A stretch of DNA of 64,000 nt, taken from the NCBI GenBank assembly GCA_965207995.1, contig OZ242299.1, positions 2,232,001 through 2,296,000 of the forward strand, given 5' to 3'. The position numbers and the translations under genes are program-made. Shown here piece by piece: positions 25,802 through 34,392 of this stretch. Positions within the stretch are counted from its first letter, which is position 1, and each line of letters begins with the position of its first letter. The notes beneath the pieces were generated by a model. It did no database searches, was not told the DNA's origin, and worked only from the letters and a program-made list of their open reading frames with translations. Origin of the DNA: DAOUKH01 sp965207995. Its GTDB lineage: Bacteria; Chloroflexota; Dehalococcoidia; SHYB01.

Positions 25802-26728
25802 GTGAACGAACAGACAGCGCTAGACGCACGGGGGCCGGCCCAGTTCGCGGTACGGTTTGCCAAGGGCACGGTCCGATTCGCCCGCCTTAAGCCGTTGGCC
25901 GCGATCGGATCGGCCGTGGTCTTCGCGCTGTTGGTGATCGCGATCTTCGACCCGTTGATCGCTACCTTCCCCACGCTGGAGACGCACCTGACCGACCGGA
26001 ACCAGGGGCCGAGCGCGACGTACATCCTCGGCACCGATAACTTGGGGCGCGACGTGTTCAGCCGCTTGGTTTCGTCGACGAAGTCGATGCTGTTCGTCTC
26101 CCTCCTATCGGTCGTGATTGGCGTGTCGCTGGGGAGCGTGTTGGGGCTGGTGAGCGCCTTCTTCGGGGGCACGGTCGACCTGGTCGTCCAACGCGTCATG
26201 GACGGCCTGCAGGCGCTCCCCGCGCTGATCATGGCGATGTCCGTGGCGGCCGCCCTCCATGGGCGCGCCGACGTGAACGTCGCGTTGATCATCGCGATCG
26301 CCGTGATCAACGTGCCCTACGGGAACCGGCTGGTGCGCTCGACGGTCCTCAGCATCAAGGAAGAGGTCTACATCGAGGCAGCCACCGCGCTGGGCGCATC
26401 GCCGCTGCGGATCATGGTGCGGCACATCACGCCGAACACGCTAGCGCCGATTCTCGTGTTGATGACGAACCAGTTCGCCTGGGCGATCATCGTGGCGGCG
26501 TCGTTGGCCTTCCTCGGGCTCGGGCCCAGGGAACCGACGCCGACGTGGGGCCTGATGCTAACCGACGGCGTCGAGAACGCCGAGAAGGGCTTCTGGCCGC
26601 CCGCCATCACCGGGTCGGTGGTCTTCATCACCATTCTGAGCTTCATCATGATCGGCGACGCGATCCGCGACCTTATGGATCCCAGGCTGCGAGGAAGCAC
26701 CGCCAGCCCCGGCGCGCAGACGCAATAG
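25802..26728 (+). CDS. ABC transporter permease, DppC/OppC type
   Basis: A 308-residue partner of the preceding permease, with GTG start at 25802 and a 22-nt gap. It shows an N-terminal helix (about 38-58), the motif LGTDNLGRDVFSRLVS, the EAA loop EAATALGASPLRIMVRHI and the ending LMDPRLRGS. The two permeases and the binding protein form an importer unit, but no DppD/DppF ATPase is encoded after it; the next gene is on the opposite strand. ATPases must be supplied from elsewhere, perhaps shared with the importer at the window start. Confidence 0.94.
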   Translation: MNEQTALDARGPAQFAVRFAKGTVRFARLKPLAAIGSAVVFALLVIAIFDPLIATFPTLETHLTDRNQGPSATYILGTDNLGRDVFSRLVSSTKSMLFVSLLSVVIGVSLGSVLGLVSAFFGGTVDLVVQRVMDGLQALPALIMAMSVAAALHGRADVNVALIIAIAVINVPYGNRLVRSTVLSIKEEVYIEAATALGASPLRIMVRHITPNTLAPILVLMTNQFAWAIIVAASLAFLGLGPREPTPTWGLMLTDGVENAEKGFWPPAITGSVVFITILSFIMIGDAIRDLMDPRLRGSTASPGAQTQ

Positions 26729-26767
26729 CTATAGCGGGCGCGGCGCGCGCCGGTCTAGCTCTGGCCG

Positions 26768-27871
26768 CTAGGCGAGGTTGAAGACCCGGGCGCAGTTGGC
26801 GCCGGCGATCTTCGCCTTCTCTTCCTCGGTGCAGTCGGCGAGGATCTCTTCGAGGATCTCCTGACTGCGGGGGAAGGTCGCCTCCTGATGGGGATAGTCG
26901 GAGCCCCACATCAGGTTGTCGACGCCGATGAGCCCCCGCAGCTCGATGCCCCGCGCATCTTCCTGGAAGCTCAGAAAGACGTTCCGGTGGAAGTAATCGC
27001 TGGGGAGCATGTCCTCGCCGAAGCGGTGCCACGAGGCGCGCCGCGCCTTCTGGGTGTAGACGTAGTCGAGGCGGTCGAGGAAGAAGGCGGCCCACTCGAG
27101 CTCGTGCTCGACGGAGCCGACCTTGAGCTCGGGGAAGCGCTCGAAGACGCCGCTGTAGATCATGTCGCCGAGGGCGACGCGGACGTAGAAGTCGGCGTTG
27201 CAGAACAGCGAAGCCTTGGTGTCGTCGCGGCGGGGCGCGTCGCGGTGGGAGGCGACGTGCAGCGACAGCGGTATGCCCAAGTCTTGGGCGGCGGCCCAGA
27301 ACGGGTTGTAGATGGGGGAGTCGTAGGTACGGTCGTCCGGGGGCGCGACGGGGATCATGACGCCGACGAGGCCGATCTTGGCGCAGCGCTCCATCTCCGC
27401 GATCGATTCGTCGACGTCGTCGAGGAGGAGCATGCCCACGCCCTTCAGGCGGTCGGGGGCGGCGCCGCAGAAATCGGCGGTCCAGTCGTTGTAGGCGCGG
27501 AAGAGGGCGGCGGTGAGCAGGGGATCGGCCATCCGGTAGAGGAGCAGGCCCACCGTGGGGTAGATCACGTTGGCGTCGATGCCGTCGATGTCCATGTCCT
27601 TGACCTGCGCCTCGGGCAGGTAGGCGCCGGGCAGGACGTTCTCCCACACGTCGTCCATGGTGACGCCGTCGGGATTGTCGAAGCGGCGGCCGGGCTGGGT
27701 CCCGCCGCCCAGGCTGACGAGGTCCTCGCCGTCGCAATGGAAGCGGTCGCCGCTTGGGTCGCGCAACAGGTGCGGGGCGCGCTCCCGGTACTCCGGCTCG
27801 ACGCGGTCGACCCAGAGATCGGGCGGCTCAAAGACGTGGTTGTCCGAAGAGATGATCGGGTAGCCGGCCAT
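26768..27871 (-). CDS. Amidohydrolase_2 family protein (paralogue A)
   Basis: A 367-residue TIM-barrel amidohydrolase of the ACMSD/resorcylate-decarboxylase branch. Landmarks are SSDNHVFEPPDLW (N-terminal metal motif), LSLHVASHRD (His after strand 5), SVEHELEWAAFFLDRLDY and the C-terminal LMWGSDYPHQE with the catalytic Asp. GGAGGAG lies about 7 nt before the ATG. It is preceded on the same strand by paralogue B (22-nt gap), and the two share the start pattern S(S/A)DNH...EPPDLW...RAP/LAP. The substrate is unknown; these often act on aromatic or heteroaromatic acids. Confidence 0.91.
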   Translation of the reverse strand: MAGYPIISSDNHVFEPPDLWVDRVEPEYRERAPHLLRDPSGDRFHCDGEDLVSLGGGTQPGRRFDNPDGVTMDDVWENVLPGAYLPEAQVKDMDIDGIDANVIYPTVGLLLYRMADPLLTAALFRAYNDWTADFCGAAPDRLKGVGMLLLDDVDESIAEMERCAKIGLVGVMIPVAPPDDRTYDSPIYNPFWAAAQDLGIPLSLHVASHRDAPRRDDTKASLFCNADFYVRVALGDMIYSGVFERFPELKVGSVEHELEWAAFFLDRLDYVYTQKARRASWHRFGEDMLPSDYFHRNVFLSFQEDARGIELRGLIGVDNLMWGSDYPHQEATFPRSQEILEEILADCTEEEKAKIAGANCARVFNLA

Positions 27872-27893
27872 AGCTTTCTCCTCCGTGCCTCAA

Positions 27894-29051
27894 CTAGTTC
27901 TGGAAACCGAAGAAGCGAGCGGTGTTGGCGAAGGTGATCTTGTGGATCTCCTCTTCGGTAGCGTCGGCGAATATCTCCCTGATGACGCGCTGCGATTCGG
28001 GCCAGGTGCACTCGGTGTGCGGGTAGTCGGAGCCCCAGACGAGGTTGTCGACGCCGATCAGCTCTCGCGTGGCGACTGCCGTCGAGTCGTCCTGGAAGCT
28101 GACGACGATGTTGCGGTGGAAGAAGTCGCTGGGCGCCATGTCCGACTTGAACCGGCCCCACGACGTCTTGCGGTCGTGGTAGCGCAGGTCCATACGGAAG
28201 AGCCAGTGCCCCGCCCAGCCGGCCTGGTTCTCCACGCTCGCCACCTTGAGGCGTGGGAAGCGCTCGAAGACGCCCGACATGATCATCGCGCTCAGCGAGC
28301 GCCGGATCCAATGGTCGCCGTTGGGATAGACGAGGTCGAGCGGCTCGTAGGGATCGTCGGAGGTGTAGTGGTCCATGGGGATGCCGTCGCGGGTGGTGCG
28401 GTTCGACCCGGAATGCAGGCAGAGGGGAACGTCCATCTCCTGGGCGGCGGCCCAGAAGGGGTCGTATTCGTGCATGAAGTACTGGTGCTCGTGCGCGGGG
28501 TGGACGGTGATGATGGCGGCGTCGAGGCCCATCTTCTTGGCCCGCGTCATCTCCTTGATCCCCTCACCGATGTCGTCGAGATTGATCATCGCGGCGCCCT
28601 TGAGCGCCTTGGGATAGGGCTTGCAGAACTCGGCGGCCCAGTCGTTGTAGGTGCGGCAGATGGCGTTCAGGAGCTCGGGGTCGGGCGTCATCCAAATGCC
28701 GCCGACGCCCTTGGTGGGGAAGATCACCGCGCCCTCGACGCCCTCGATGGCCATGTCCTCGATGGCGGCGTCGGGGTCGTAGGCGCCCTTGCGCACGGCC
28801 TCCCAGCGGTCGTCGACGCTGATCTCGTGGGGGCGCTCGGCGGTATAGCGCTCGCCGGGGTGCGTGGCGTTGCCCACCGAGCCCACGGAAAGCCCCTCGG
28901 CGACGACCCAATAGTCGGCGTCCTCCCGCCGTTCGATGCGGGGGGCGAGGTCGCGGTACTTGGGCTCGATGCGGGTCGTCCAGAGGTCGGGCGGCTCGAC
29001 AATGTGGTTGTCGGCCGAAAGCAGTCTCAACATCGTCTGCGTCTGGGTCAT
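27894..29051 (-). CDS. Amidohydrolase_2 family protein (paralogue B)
   Basis: A 385-residue paralogue of the downstream gene. It has LSADNHIVEPPDLW, CLHSGSN, SVENQAGWAGHWLFRMDL and LVWGSDYPHTECTWPES with the conserved Asp. Start set at 29051 (MTQTQTMLRLL), where AGGAGGAGG lies just upstream; the reading to 29135 adds a poorly supported leader. It is the first gene of a two-gene operon. Its end FANTARFFGFQ is the usual family ending. The two enzymes may act on related substrates or form a mixed complex. Confidence 0.91.
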   Translation of the reverse strand: MTQTQTMLRLLSADNHIVEPPDLWTTRIEPKYRDLAPRIERREDADYWVVAEGLSVGSVGNATHPGERYTAERPHEISVDDRWEAVRKGAYDPDAAIEDMAIEGVEGAVIFPTKGVGGIWMTPDPELLNAICRTYNDWAAEFCKPYPKALKGAAMINLDDIGEGIKEMTRAKKMGLDAAIITVHPAHEHQYFMHEYDPFWAAAQEMDVPLCLHSGSNRTTRDGIPMDHYTSDDPYEPLDLVYPNGDHWIRRSLSAMIMSGVFERFPRLKVASVENQAGWAGHWLFRMDLRYHDRKTSWGRFKSDMAPSDFFHRNIVVSFQDDSTAVATRELIGVDNLVWGSDYPHTECTWPESQRVIREIFADATEEEIHKITFANTARFFGFQN

Positions 29052-29251
29052 CCCTAGCCTCCTCCTAGAACTGCGCCAAGCGCGGTTCACCCGCCATTCT
29101 AGCTGGAATCGATAGGGCGCGCCAATGTCGGGCATCCCTCTCGATGCGTCGCCTTCCCCGGAGCGCCGCCGACCTCGGCCTGTGCTAGACTCGGCCCGTT
29201 CCGCCGGTATTCTGAGTCCTACGTGTGTGGAAATGAAGAGGGAGCGAGAAG

Positions 29252-29572
29252 ATGTCGAAGTACCTGTTCCAGATGTCGTACACCGCGGGTGGAGCCGAGG
29301 GCCTGCGCAAGGAAGGCGGCGTCGGCCGCAGGGCCGCCTTCGCCGACCTGATGAAGAGCGCGGGCGGTAGCCTTGAGTCCTTCTATTACGCCTTCGGCGA
29401 CACCGACGCGTTCATCACCGCCGACCTCCCGGACAACGAGGCCGCGACGGCCGTCGCGCTCACGGCGGCCTCAGCCGGCGCCGTCGCCATCAAGACCACG
29501 GTGCTGATCGACCCCGAGGCGGTCGACGCCGCGGTGAGTCGGACGGTCAACTACCGGCCTCCGGGGGCCTAG
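29252..29572 (+). CDS. GYD domain protein
   Basis: A 106-residue protein matching the GYD family, small ferredoxin-like domains of unknown function that are common in Chloroflexota and Proteobacteria. Landmarks are YLFQMSYTAGG, GRRAAFADLMKSAGGSLESFYYAFGDTDAF and TAASAGAVAIKTTVLID; here the family's G-x-D core is FGDTDAF. GGGAGCGAGAAG precedes the ATG. It is probably a single-gene unit between the amidohydrolase pair and a membrane protein gene. No partner is evident. Confidence 0.85.
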   Translation: MSKYLFQMSYTAGGAEGLRKEGGVGRRAAFADLMKSAGGSLESFYYAFGDTDAFITADLPDNEAATAVALTAASAGAVAIKTTVLIDPEAVDAAVSRTVNYRPPGA

Positions 29573-29682
29573 CTCCGGGCCGTAAGTCCGCTTTGGCCTC
29601 TGCCGGCGAGCCCGCGTCCGCGGGTAACGCGCGTTAGCCTGCTCGCGGCGCTTGTAATGTCATTGGCGGAAGGGAGCGAGCG

Positions 29683-30330
29683 ATGGATTCCTTGACGGAT
29701 TCCGGTCTTCAGTCCGGCTTCGTGCTGGCCGTCATTATCGGCGCCGTCCTGCTTGCCGGGTACTTGGGCGGCACCCAGGGGCTTGCGCAAAGGGCCGCGC
29801 AGGTGGCCCTTGGGCTTGCCCTCATGTTGCTGGTCTTTAGTGGGACGACGGCGTTCCATGGACTGCCGGCTATCCCAGCCGAGGGACTCGAGGCCGCGTT
29901 TGATTTTGATTCGGACTCGCAGTTCCTGGAGAGGGCCGCCGAGTCGAGCCAGCGTTCCTCGGAAATCGGCACGATACACATCGGGCTGGGCATCCTGTTC
30001 GTGGCGCTGGGCGTCGTCCTTGCCCGAAAGTTGAGCGTGTTGACGCCCGCATTCCTGCTGGGCGGCATCCTGCTCATCCTGTTTGGCGCCCCCTCGGGTT
30101 CGGAAGGAGCGTTGGGCCAGATCGAATCGCTGCTCGGCTTGCTCGGTCCGGTCCTGGGAACGGTGGGCGATGCCGGGGACGCACGTGAGATCGCCCGTTT
30201 CGCAGTGCTACTCGTGGGCGTCTTCTTGTTGGCGGGCCTGCTCTATTCGCGGCGAGAACGTGTGCCGTCCGACGACGGCGCAGAAGCGCTTGCTAGCGAG
30301 GAATCCGGCAACGGCGGAGACCCTGAGTAA
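29683..30330 (+). CDS. Uncharacterised membrane protein
   Basis: A 215-residue protein with about five membrane helices (residues about 11-30, 37-53, 99-116, 120-138 and 164-188). A periplasmic-looking acidic segment (about 65-90) lies between helices 2 and 3, and the cytoplasmic C-terminal tail is acidic (SDDGAEALASEESGNGGDPE). GAAGGGAGCGAG precedes the ATG at a suitable distance. No family is recognised. It lies 21 nt before an alpha/beta hydrolase gene and may share its transcript. Confidence 0.7.
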   Translation: MDSLTDSGLQSGFVLAVIIGAVLLAGYLGGTQGLAQRAAQVALGLALMLLVFSGTTAFHGLPAIPAEGLEAAFDFDSDSQFLERAAESSQRSSEIGTIHIGLGILFVALGVVLARKLSVLTPAFLLGGILLILFGAPSGSEGALGQIESLLGLLGPVLGTVGDAGDAREIARFAVLLVGVFLLAGLLYSRRERVPSDDGAEALASEESGNGGDPE

Positions 30331-30351
30331 GGCCGCCCCAGGGGTGGAGAC

Positions 30352-31272
30352 ATGACTTCCAGTGGCGGGCGTGACCTAACTGCCCTGTTTGCTGAGGCCG
30401 CGGCGACGCACGGCCTTTCCGGCCTCGACTTCAGCGCGCCGGAGAGCAAGTGGGCCACGGTGGACGGCGTGCGGTTTCACTACGTGGACTGGCGCGGCGG
30501 CGGCCTGCCGGTGCTCTTCCTGCACGGCGGCTATCAAACGTGCCGGACGTGGGACATGGTCTGCGCGCAGATCCGGGGCCGGCACCGGTGCTATGCCATG
30601 GACGAGCGCAACCACGGCGACAGCGAGACGCATCACTCCAACGATATGAGCCCGTCCGCCCAGGCCGCCGACATCCGCGGCGTGGTGGAGGCGATCGGGC
30701 TTGGCCGGTACGTTCTGGTGGGAATGTCGATGGGCGGTCTTAACGGTATCGCTTACTCGGCCCGCTATCCGGAGGGCCTGGCGGCGATGGTGCTGGTCGA
30801 TGTCGGCCCGACGGTGCGCAAGGCCGGCGGCCAACAGATCACCGACTTCAGCAAGCCGCGCCCGTTCTCGTCGTTCGAGGCCGCGGTCGAGGAGGCGGTG
30901 CGCTTCAACCCGCTGCGTCCTAGGGCCCACCTCGAATACAGCCTGGTGCACTCCTTGCGCCGGGAGGCGGACGGCTCGTGGGTCTGGAAGCACCGCTTCC
31001 CCGAAGACCGCATCATGCCGCGCGAGGTCGAGCAGGGCGATACCGTCGACCGGCCCGAGCTTTGGGACGACGTCGCCCGCATCACCTGCCCGACGCTGGT
31101 CATGCGCGGAGGCGAGAGCCGCGTCTTCTTCGAGGAGGACGCCGACAAGCTGACGAAGGCGCTGGCGAAGGGGTCGCGAGTCACCATCCCCGGCGCGGGG
31201 CACACGGTGCAGGGCGACAGGCCCAAGGAGTTCGTCGCGGCGCTCGACGCCTTTCTCGCCGACGCGCTCTGA
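30352..31272 (+). CDS. Alpha/beta-fold hydrolase
   Basis: A 306-residue hydrolase with the oxyanion motif LFLHGGYQTCRTW, DERNHGDS, the nucleophile elbow VGMSMGG (Ser), an acid near LVMRGGESRVFFEED and the His in GAGHTVQGDRP. This arrangement fits esterases, haloperoxidase-like enzymes or C-C bond hydrolases. It begins a plus-strand run with enoyl-CoA hydratase, SDR and CaiB genes, so it may release a ring-opened or ester product for the following CoA steps. It has no signal peptide and is cytoplasmic. Confidence 0.9.
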   Translation: MTSSGGRDLTALFAEAAATHGLSGLDFSAPESKWATVDGVRFHYVDWRGGGLPVLFLHGGYQTCRTWDMVCAQIRGRHRCYAMDERNHGDSETHHSNDMSPSAQAADIRGVVEAIGLGRYVLVGMSMGGLNGIAYSARYPEGLAAMVLVDVGPTVRKAGGQQITDFSKPRPFSSFEAAVEEAVRFNPLRPRAHLEYSLVHSLRREADGSWVWKHRFPEDRIMPREVEQGDTVDRPELWDDVARITCPTLVMRGGESRVFFEEDADKLTKALAKGSRVTIPGAGHTVQGDRPKEFVAALDAFLADAL

Positions 31273-31379
31273 GCCGCAGACTCCTGACGGCCAAGGGCCG
31301 CGCATGGCGTCGGCGCGCGTAGCAGGGTATAGTCCTCTCCAGCCCCGGCGCCTTCGACGCCGGACGAGGAGCTTCACTC

Positions 31380-32153
31380 GTGGCATTCACCGACATTCTT
31401 GTAGAGAAGCGCGACAACATCGCGACGCTCAGGATCAACCGGCCCGAGAAACTCAACGCGTTCCGCCATGAGACGAACCGGGAGGTGTTGCAGGCCCTCG
31501 ACGAGATCGAAGATGACGACGACGTTGCCGTCGTCATCCTGACGGGGTCGGGGCGGGCTTTCTGCACCGGCCACGACATGAACGACCCGCCGGAGCCGCA
31601 CGACGTCCGGATCGGCTGGCATGCGCGGGGCCGCGACTACGGGAGGATCTGCTTCAAGCTGCTTCATTTGCGGCAGCCCGTCGTGGCGGCGATCAACGGC
31701 TGGTGCGCCGCGGGCGGCGTCGGGATCGCGCTGGCGTGCGACATCCTCATGTGCTCCGACGACGCCCAGTTCTACATGCCGCAGCTTGCCTACGGCTATC
31801 CCAGCATGCCCGGCATCGGCGCGCTGTTCATGATGTACACGTCGATCGCATGGACGAAGGACATGATCCTGCGGCGGCGCAAGATCGACGCGGCCACGGC
31901 GGAGCGGATTGGTCTGGTAAGCCAGATCGTCCCGCGCGACGAGTTGGAGGCCGAGGCGTGGAAGGCCGCCGTCGAGCTCTCCGAGGTTCCCGCCGACATC
32001 ATGACGATGCAGCGGGAGATGATGAATAAGCTTTGGCTGAGCGTGACCGGCATCGAGGCCGCGATGCGGGCGGGGCGCCACACCGCGATCGCGGGACACA
32101 GCCTCCCGGATTGGGAGGACCGTGAGGCCAACTGGAAGACGATCAAGCGTTAG
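31380..32153 (+). CDS. Enoyl-CoA hydratase/isomerase family protein
   Basis: A 257-residue crotonase-fold enzyme. It has the start IATLRINRPEKLNAF, the oxyanion segments SGRAFCTGHDM and AAINGWCAAGGVGIALACD, and YGYPSMPGIGALF where one catalytic Glu usually lies. In this segment no clear Glu is seen, so the activity may be isomerase or hydrolase rather than simple hydration. GTG 31380 is used with GAGGAG about 8 nt upstream. It lies in the second acyl-CoA cluster, before an SDR and a CaiB protein. Confidence 0.9.
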   Translation: MAFTDILVEKRDNIATLRINRPEKLNAFRHETNREVLQALDEIEDDDDVAVVILTGSGRAFCTGHDMNDPPEPHDVRIGWHARGRDYGRICFKLLHLRQPVVAAINGWCAAGGVGIALACDILMCSDDAQFYMPQLAYGYPSMPGIGALFMMYTSIAWTKDMILRRRKIDAATAERIGLVSQIVPRDELEAEAWKAAVELSEVPADIMTMQREMMNKLWLSVTGIEAAMRAGRHTAIAGHSLPDWEDREANWKTIKR

Positions 32154-32208
32154 GCTGCCGGGGCGGCATTCCCCCCGGCGCACTTCGTAACGAGCAGAGG
32201 AGGCTGAC

Positions 32209-32952
32209 TTGAGCTTGCAAGGAAAGACGGCGCTGGTGACCGGTTCGAGCCGGAACATCGGCAAGGCGATTGCGCTGGCCTTCGCCAAGGAAGGCGCGAA
32301 CGTGGTGGTCAACGCGGTGTCGCGCATGGACGACGCGCGGGCAGTTGGCGAGGAGGCCGAACGCGAGCACGGCGTGAAGGCGCTGGCGATTCAGGCCGAC
32401 GTATCCGACGGCGGTCAGGTCGCCGCGATGATCGAGCAGGCAAACGACGCCTTCGGGGGCGTCGACATCCTGGTCAACAACCCGAAGTGGAACCCGCAGC
32501 GCTCCTTCGTGGACATGCCCTACGAGGACTGGCGCAAGGCGATGGGCGTGATGCTCGACGGCGCCTTCTTCTGCATCCAAGGAGTGCTGCCGCACATGAT
32601 CGAGAAGGGCTGGGGTCGCATCATCAACATCAGCGCGGGGGGCGCCTACTCCGGCGGCCCCAGGCAGGCGCACTACTTCACCGCCAAGATGGGTCTGCGC
32701 GGCCTCACGCGGGGCCTGGCGATGGAGTATGCCGCGAACGGGGTGCTGGTGAACGAGGTGGCCCCGGGCGTCATCGACACCGAGCGCGACGGCCCGCCGC
32801 TCGACATGGCGGCCTTCGCCAAGACGATTCCCGTGGGCTACGTGGGCGAGACCAGCGACATCGCGGGCGTCTGTGTCCTGCTCGCGGGCGACGGCGGCAA
32901 GTTCATCACCGGTCAGATCATCCACGTCAACGGCGGCCGGGGGATGTACTAG
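32209..32952 (+). CDS. Short-chain dehydrogenase/reductase
   Basis: A 247-residue classical SDR. The cofactor motif is TGSSRNIGKAI (a TGxxxNIG variant of TGxxxGIG), then a QADVSDGG acidic/Asp site, NN in place of NNAG (LVNNPKW), Ser in INISAGG, the YxxxK pair (YFTAK) and APGVIDTERDG. TTG 32209 is the start, with GGAGG 5 nt upstream (GGAGGCTGAC). It probably oxidises a 3-hydroxyacyl-CoA or alcohol intermediate. It lies 55 nt after the enoyl-CoA hydratase and 48 nt before a CaiB gene. Confidence 0.92.
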   Translation: MSLQGKTALVTGSSRNIGKAIALAFAKEGANVVVNAVSRMDDARAVGEEAEREHGVKALAIQADVSDGGQVAAMIEQANDAFGGVDILVNNPKWNPQRSFVDMPYEDWRKAMGVMLDGAFFCIQGVLPHMIEKGWGRIINISAGGAYSGGPRQAHYFTAKMGLRGLTRGLAMEYAANGVLVNEVAPGVIDTERDGPPLDMAAFAKTIPVGYVGETSDIAGVCVLLAGDGGKFITGQIIHVNGGRGMY

Positions 32953-33000
32953 CCGCCGCGGGCGTCTTCACAAGAACCAGCGAAGCAACGAGGTAAGCGC

Positions 33001-34227
33001 ATGGGCGGACCACTGGACGGCGTACGCGTCGCGGACTTCACGCACTTCATGGCGGGGCCGGTCTCGACGCTGCTACTGAACGACCTCGGCGCCGAGATCA
33101 TCAAGGTCGAGCCGCTGCACGGCGAGGCGGGGCGCCTGGGCGGCGCCCGGCCCGTGCCCAACGGCGAGGGCCTGACCTTCCAGGTGCACAACCGCGGCAA
33201 GAAGTCGATGACGGTGGACCTGAACAAGGCCGAGGGCCGCGAGGTCGTCGCCGACCTCATCCGCGTTTCCGACGTGGTGGTGGAGAACTTCCGCGTGGGG
33301 GCGATCGCGAAGCTCGGCTTCGGTTACGAACAGGTGTCGAAGATCAACCCCACCATCGTCATGGCCTCGATCTCGGGTTTCGGGCATGACAGCCCCTACG
33401 CCAACTGGCCATCCGTCGACTTCGTGCCCCAGGCGATGAGCGGGCTGATGGACCTGAACGGCCAGCCCGGCGACCCTCCGACGAAGTACGGCGTCGAGAT
33501 GGCCGACTACGCCGGCGGCATCTTCGGCGCGCTCAGCATCTGCGGGGCGCTCTACAAGCGGTCGGTGACGGGACAGGGCGAGTACATCGACCTCGGCATG
33601 CACGACACGATGACCTTCCAGTTGAACTACCACGCAATCCGGTACCAGTACGCCGGCCTGGAGTACGGCCGCATCGGCAACCGGACCGCGGGCAGCGGCG
33701 TCTCCGGCGCCTATCCCTGCAAGGACGGCCACGTGGCCATCGCCAGCGGCGGCGACATCCGATGGAAGGCGTTCGCGGAGATGATCGGCCGTCCCGAGAT
33801 GGGCGACGACCCGCGCTTCCAGAAGACCGCCGACCGTTGGGACTACCACGACGAGATCGACGAGGCGATCTCCGCGTGGACGAAGCGGCACACCGTCGCC
33901 GAGGCGATGGAGGCACTTCACGCCCACGACCAGATCGCCGGCCCGGTCTACTCGCTGCCGCAGGTCTTCGACGACGAGAACGTCAAGTACCGCAAGATGC
34001 TCGTGGAGTTGGACCACCCCATTCAGGGGAGGGTCGTGACGCCGGGCAACGTCTTCAAGATGCGGAACTCGAAGCCGCCGCAGGTGGACACGCCGGGGCC
34101 GATGCTCGCCGAGCACAACGGCTACGTGATGCTCGAACTTCTCGGATATTCGACGAAACGGCTCTGGGAGCTCGAGGAGAACGAGGTCGTGCACCCGAAG
34201 CAGGCGGCGGCGCTCGCCGTCGACTAG
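33001..34227 (+). CDS. CaiB/BaiF (type III) CoA-transferase
   Basis: A 408-residue enzyme with LDGVRVADFTHFMAGP, GAEIIKVEPLHGE, NRGKKSMTVDL, VVENFRVG and the intact nucleophile Asp (D169, in EMADYAGG). Full family length. It closes the second CoA cluster, following the SDR. It is probably the activating or recycling step for the acid handled by the hydratase and SDR. It converges on the small membrane-protein gene with 12 nt between stops; a short AGCGG/CCGCT hairpin spans the gap. Confidence 0.93.
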   Translation: MGGPLDGVRVADFTHFMAGPVSTLLLNDLGAEIIKVEPLHGEAGRLGGARPVPNGEGLTFQVHNRGKKSMTVDLNKAEGREVVADLIRVSDVVVENFRVGAIAKLGFGYEQVSKINPTIVMASISGFGHDSPYANWPSVDFVPQAMSGLMDLNGQPGDPPTKYGVEMADYAGGIFGALSICGALYKRSVTGQGEYIDLGMHDTMTFQLNYHAIRYQYAGLEYGRIGNRTAGSGVSGAYPCKDGHVAIASGGDIRWKAFAEMIGRPEMGDDPRFQKTADRWDYHDEIDEAISAWTKRHTVAEAMEALHAHDQIAGPVYSLPQVFDDENVKYRKMLVELDHPIQGRVVTPGNVFKMRNSKPPQVDTPGPMLAEHNGYVMLELLGYSTKRLWELEENEVVHPKQAAALAVD

Positions 34228-34239
34228 CGGAGCGCCCGC

Positions 34240-34392
34240 TTACGAGGCGTCGCGGGTCCAGCTTCGATAAGCGAAGAAAGCGACCAGGACCCCGAACAGC
34301 GCCCACAGTGCCGGGTGAAGGAAGAGAGCGCCCATCGCGGCGAGCCAGCAGACGACCACCGGCAGCAGGACGTGCGACCGGGCGTCCCCCAT
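34240..34392 (-). CDS. Small membrane protein (50 aa) coupled to rnhA-moaC
   Basis: A 50-residue protein starting MGDARSHVLLPVVVCWLAAM. One long or two short hydrophobic helices (about 8-22 and 25-42) are followed by the basic end RSWTRDAS. It starts within the stop of the RNase HI-MoaC gene (TGATG), the same coupling used by other real genes here, which is the main argument that it is translated. It is too short for a family call. Confidence 0.6.
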   Translation of the reverse strand: MGDARSHVLLPVVVCWLAAMGALFLHPALWALFGVLVAFFAYRSWTRDAS

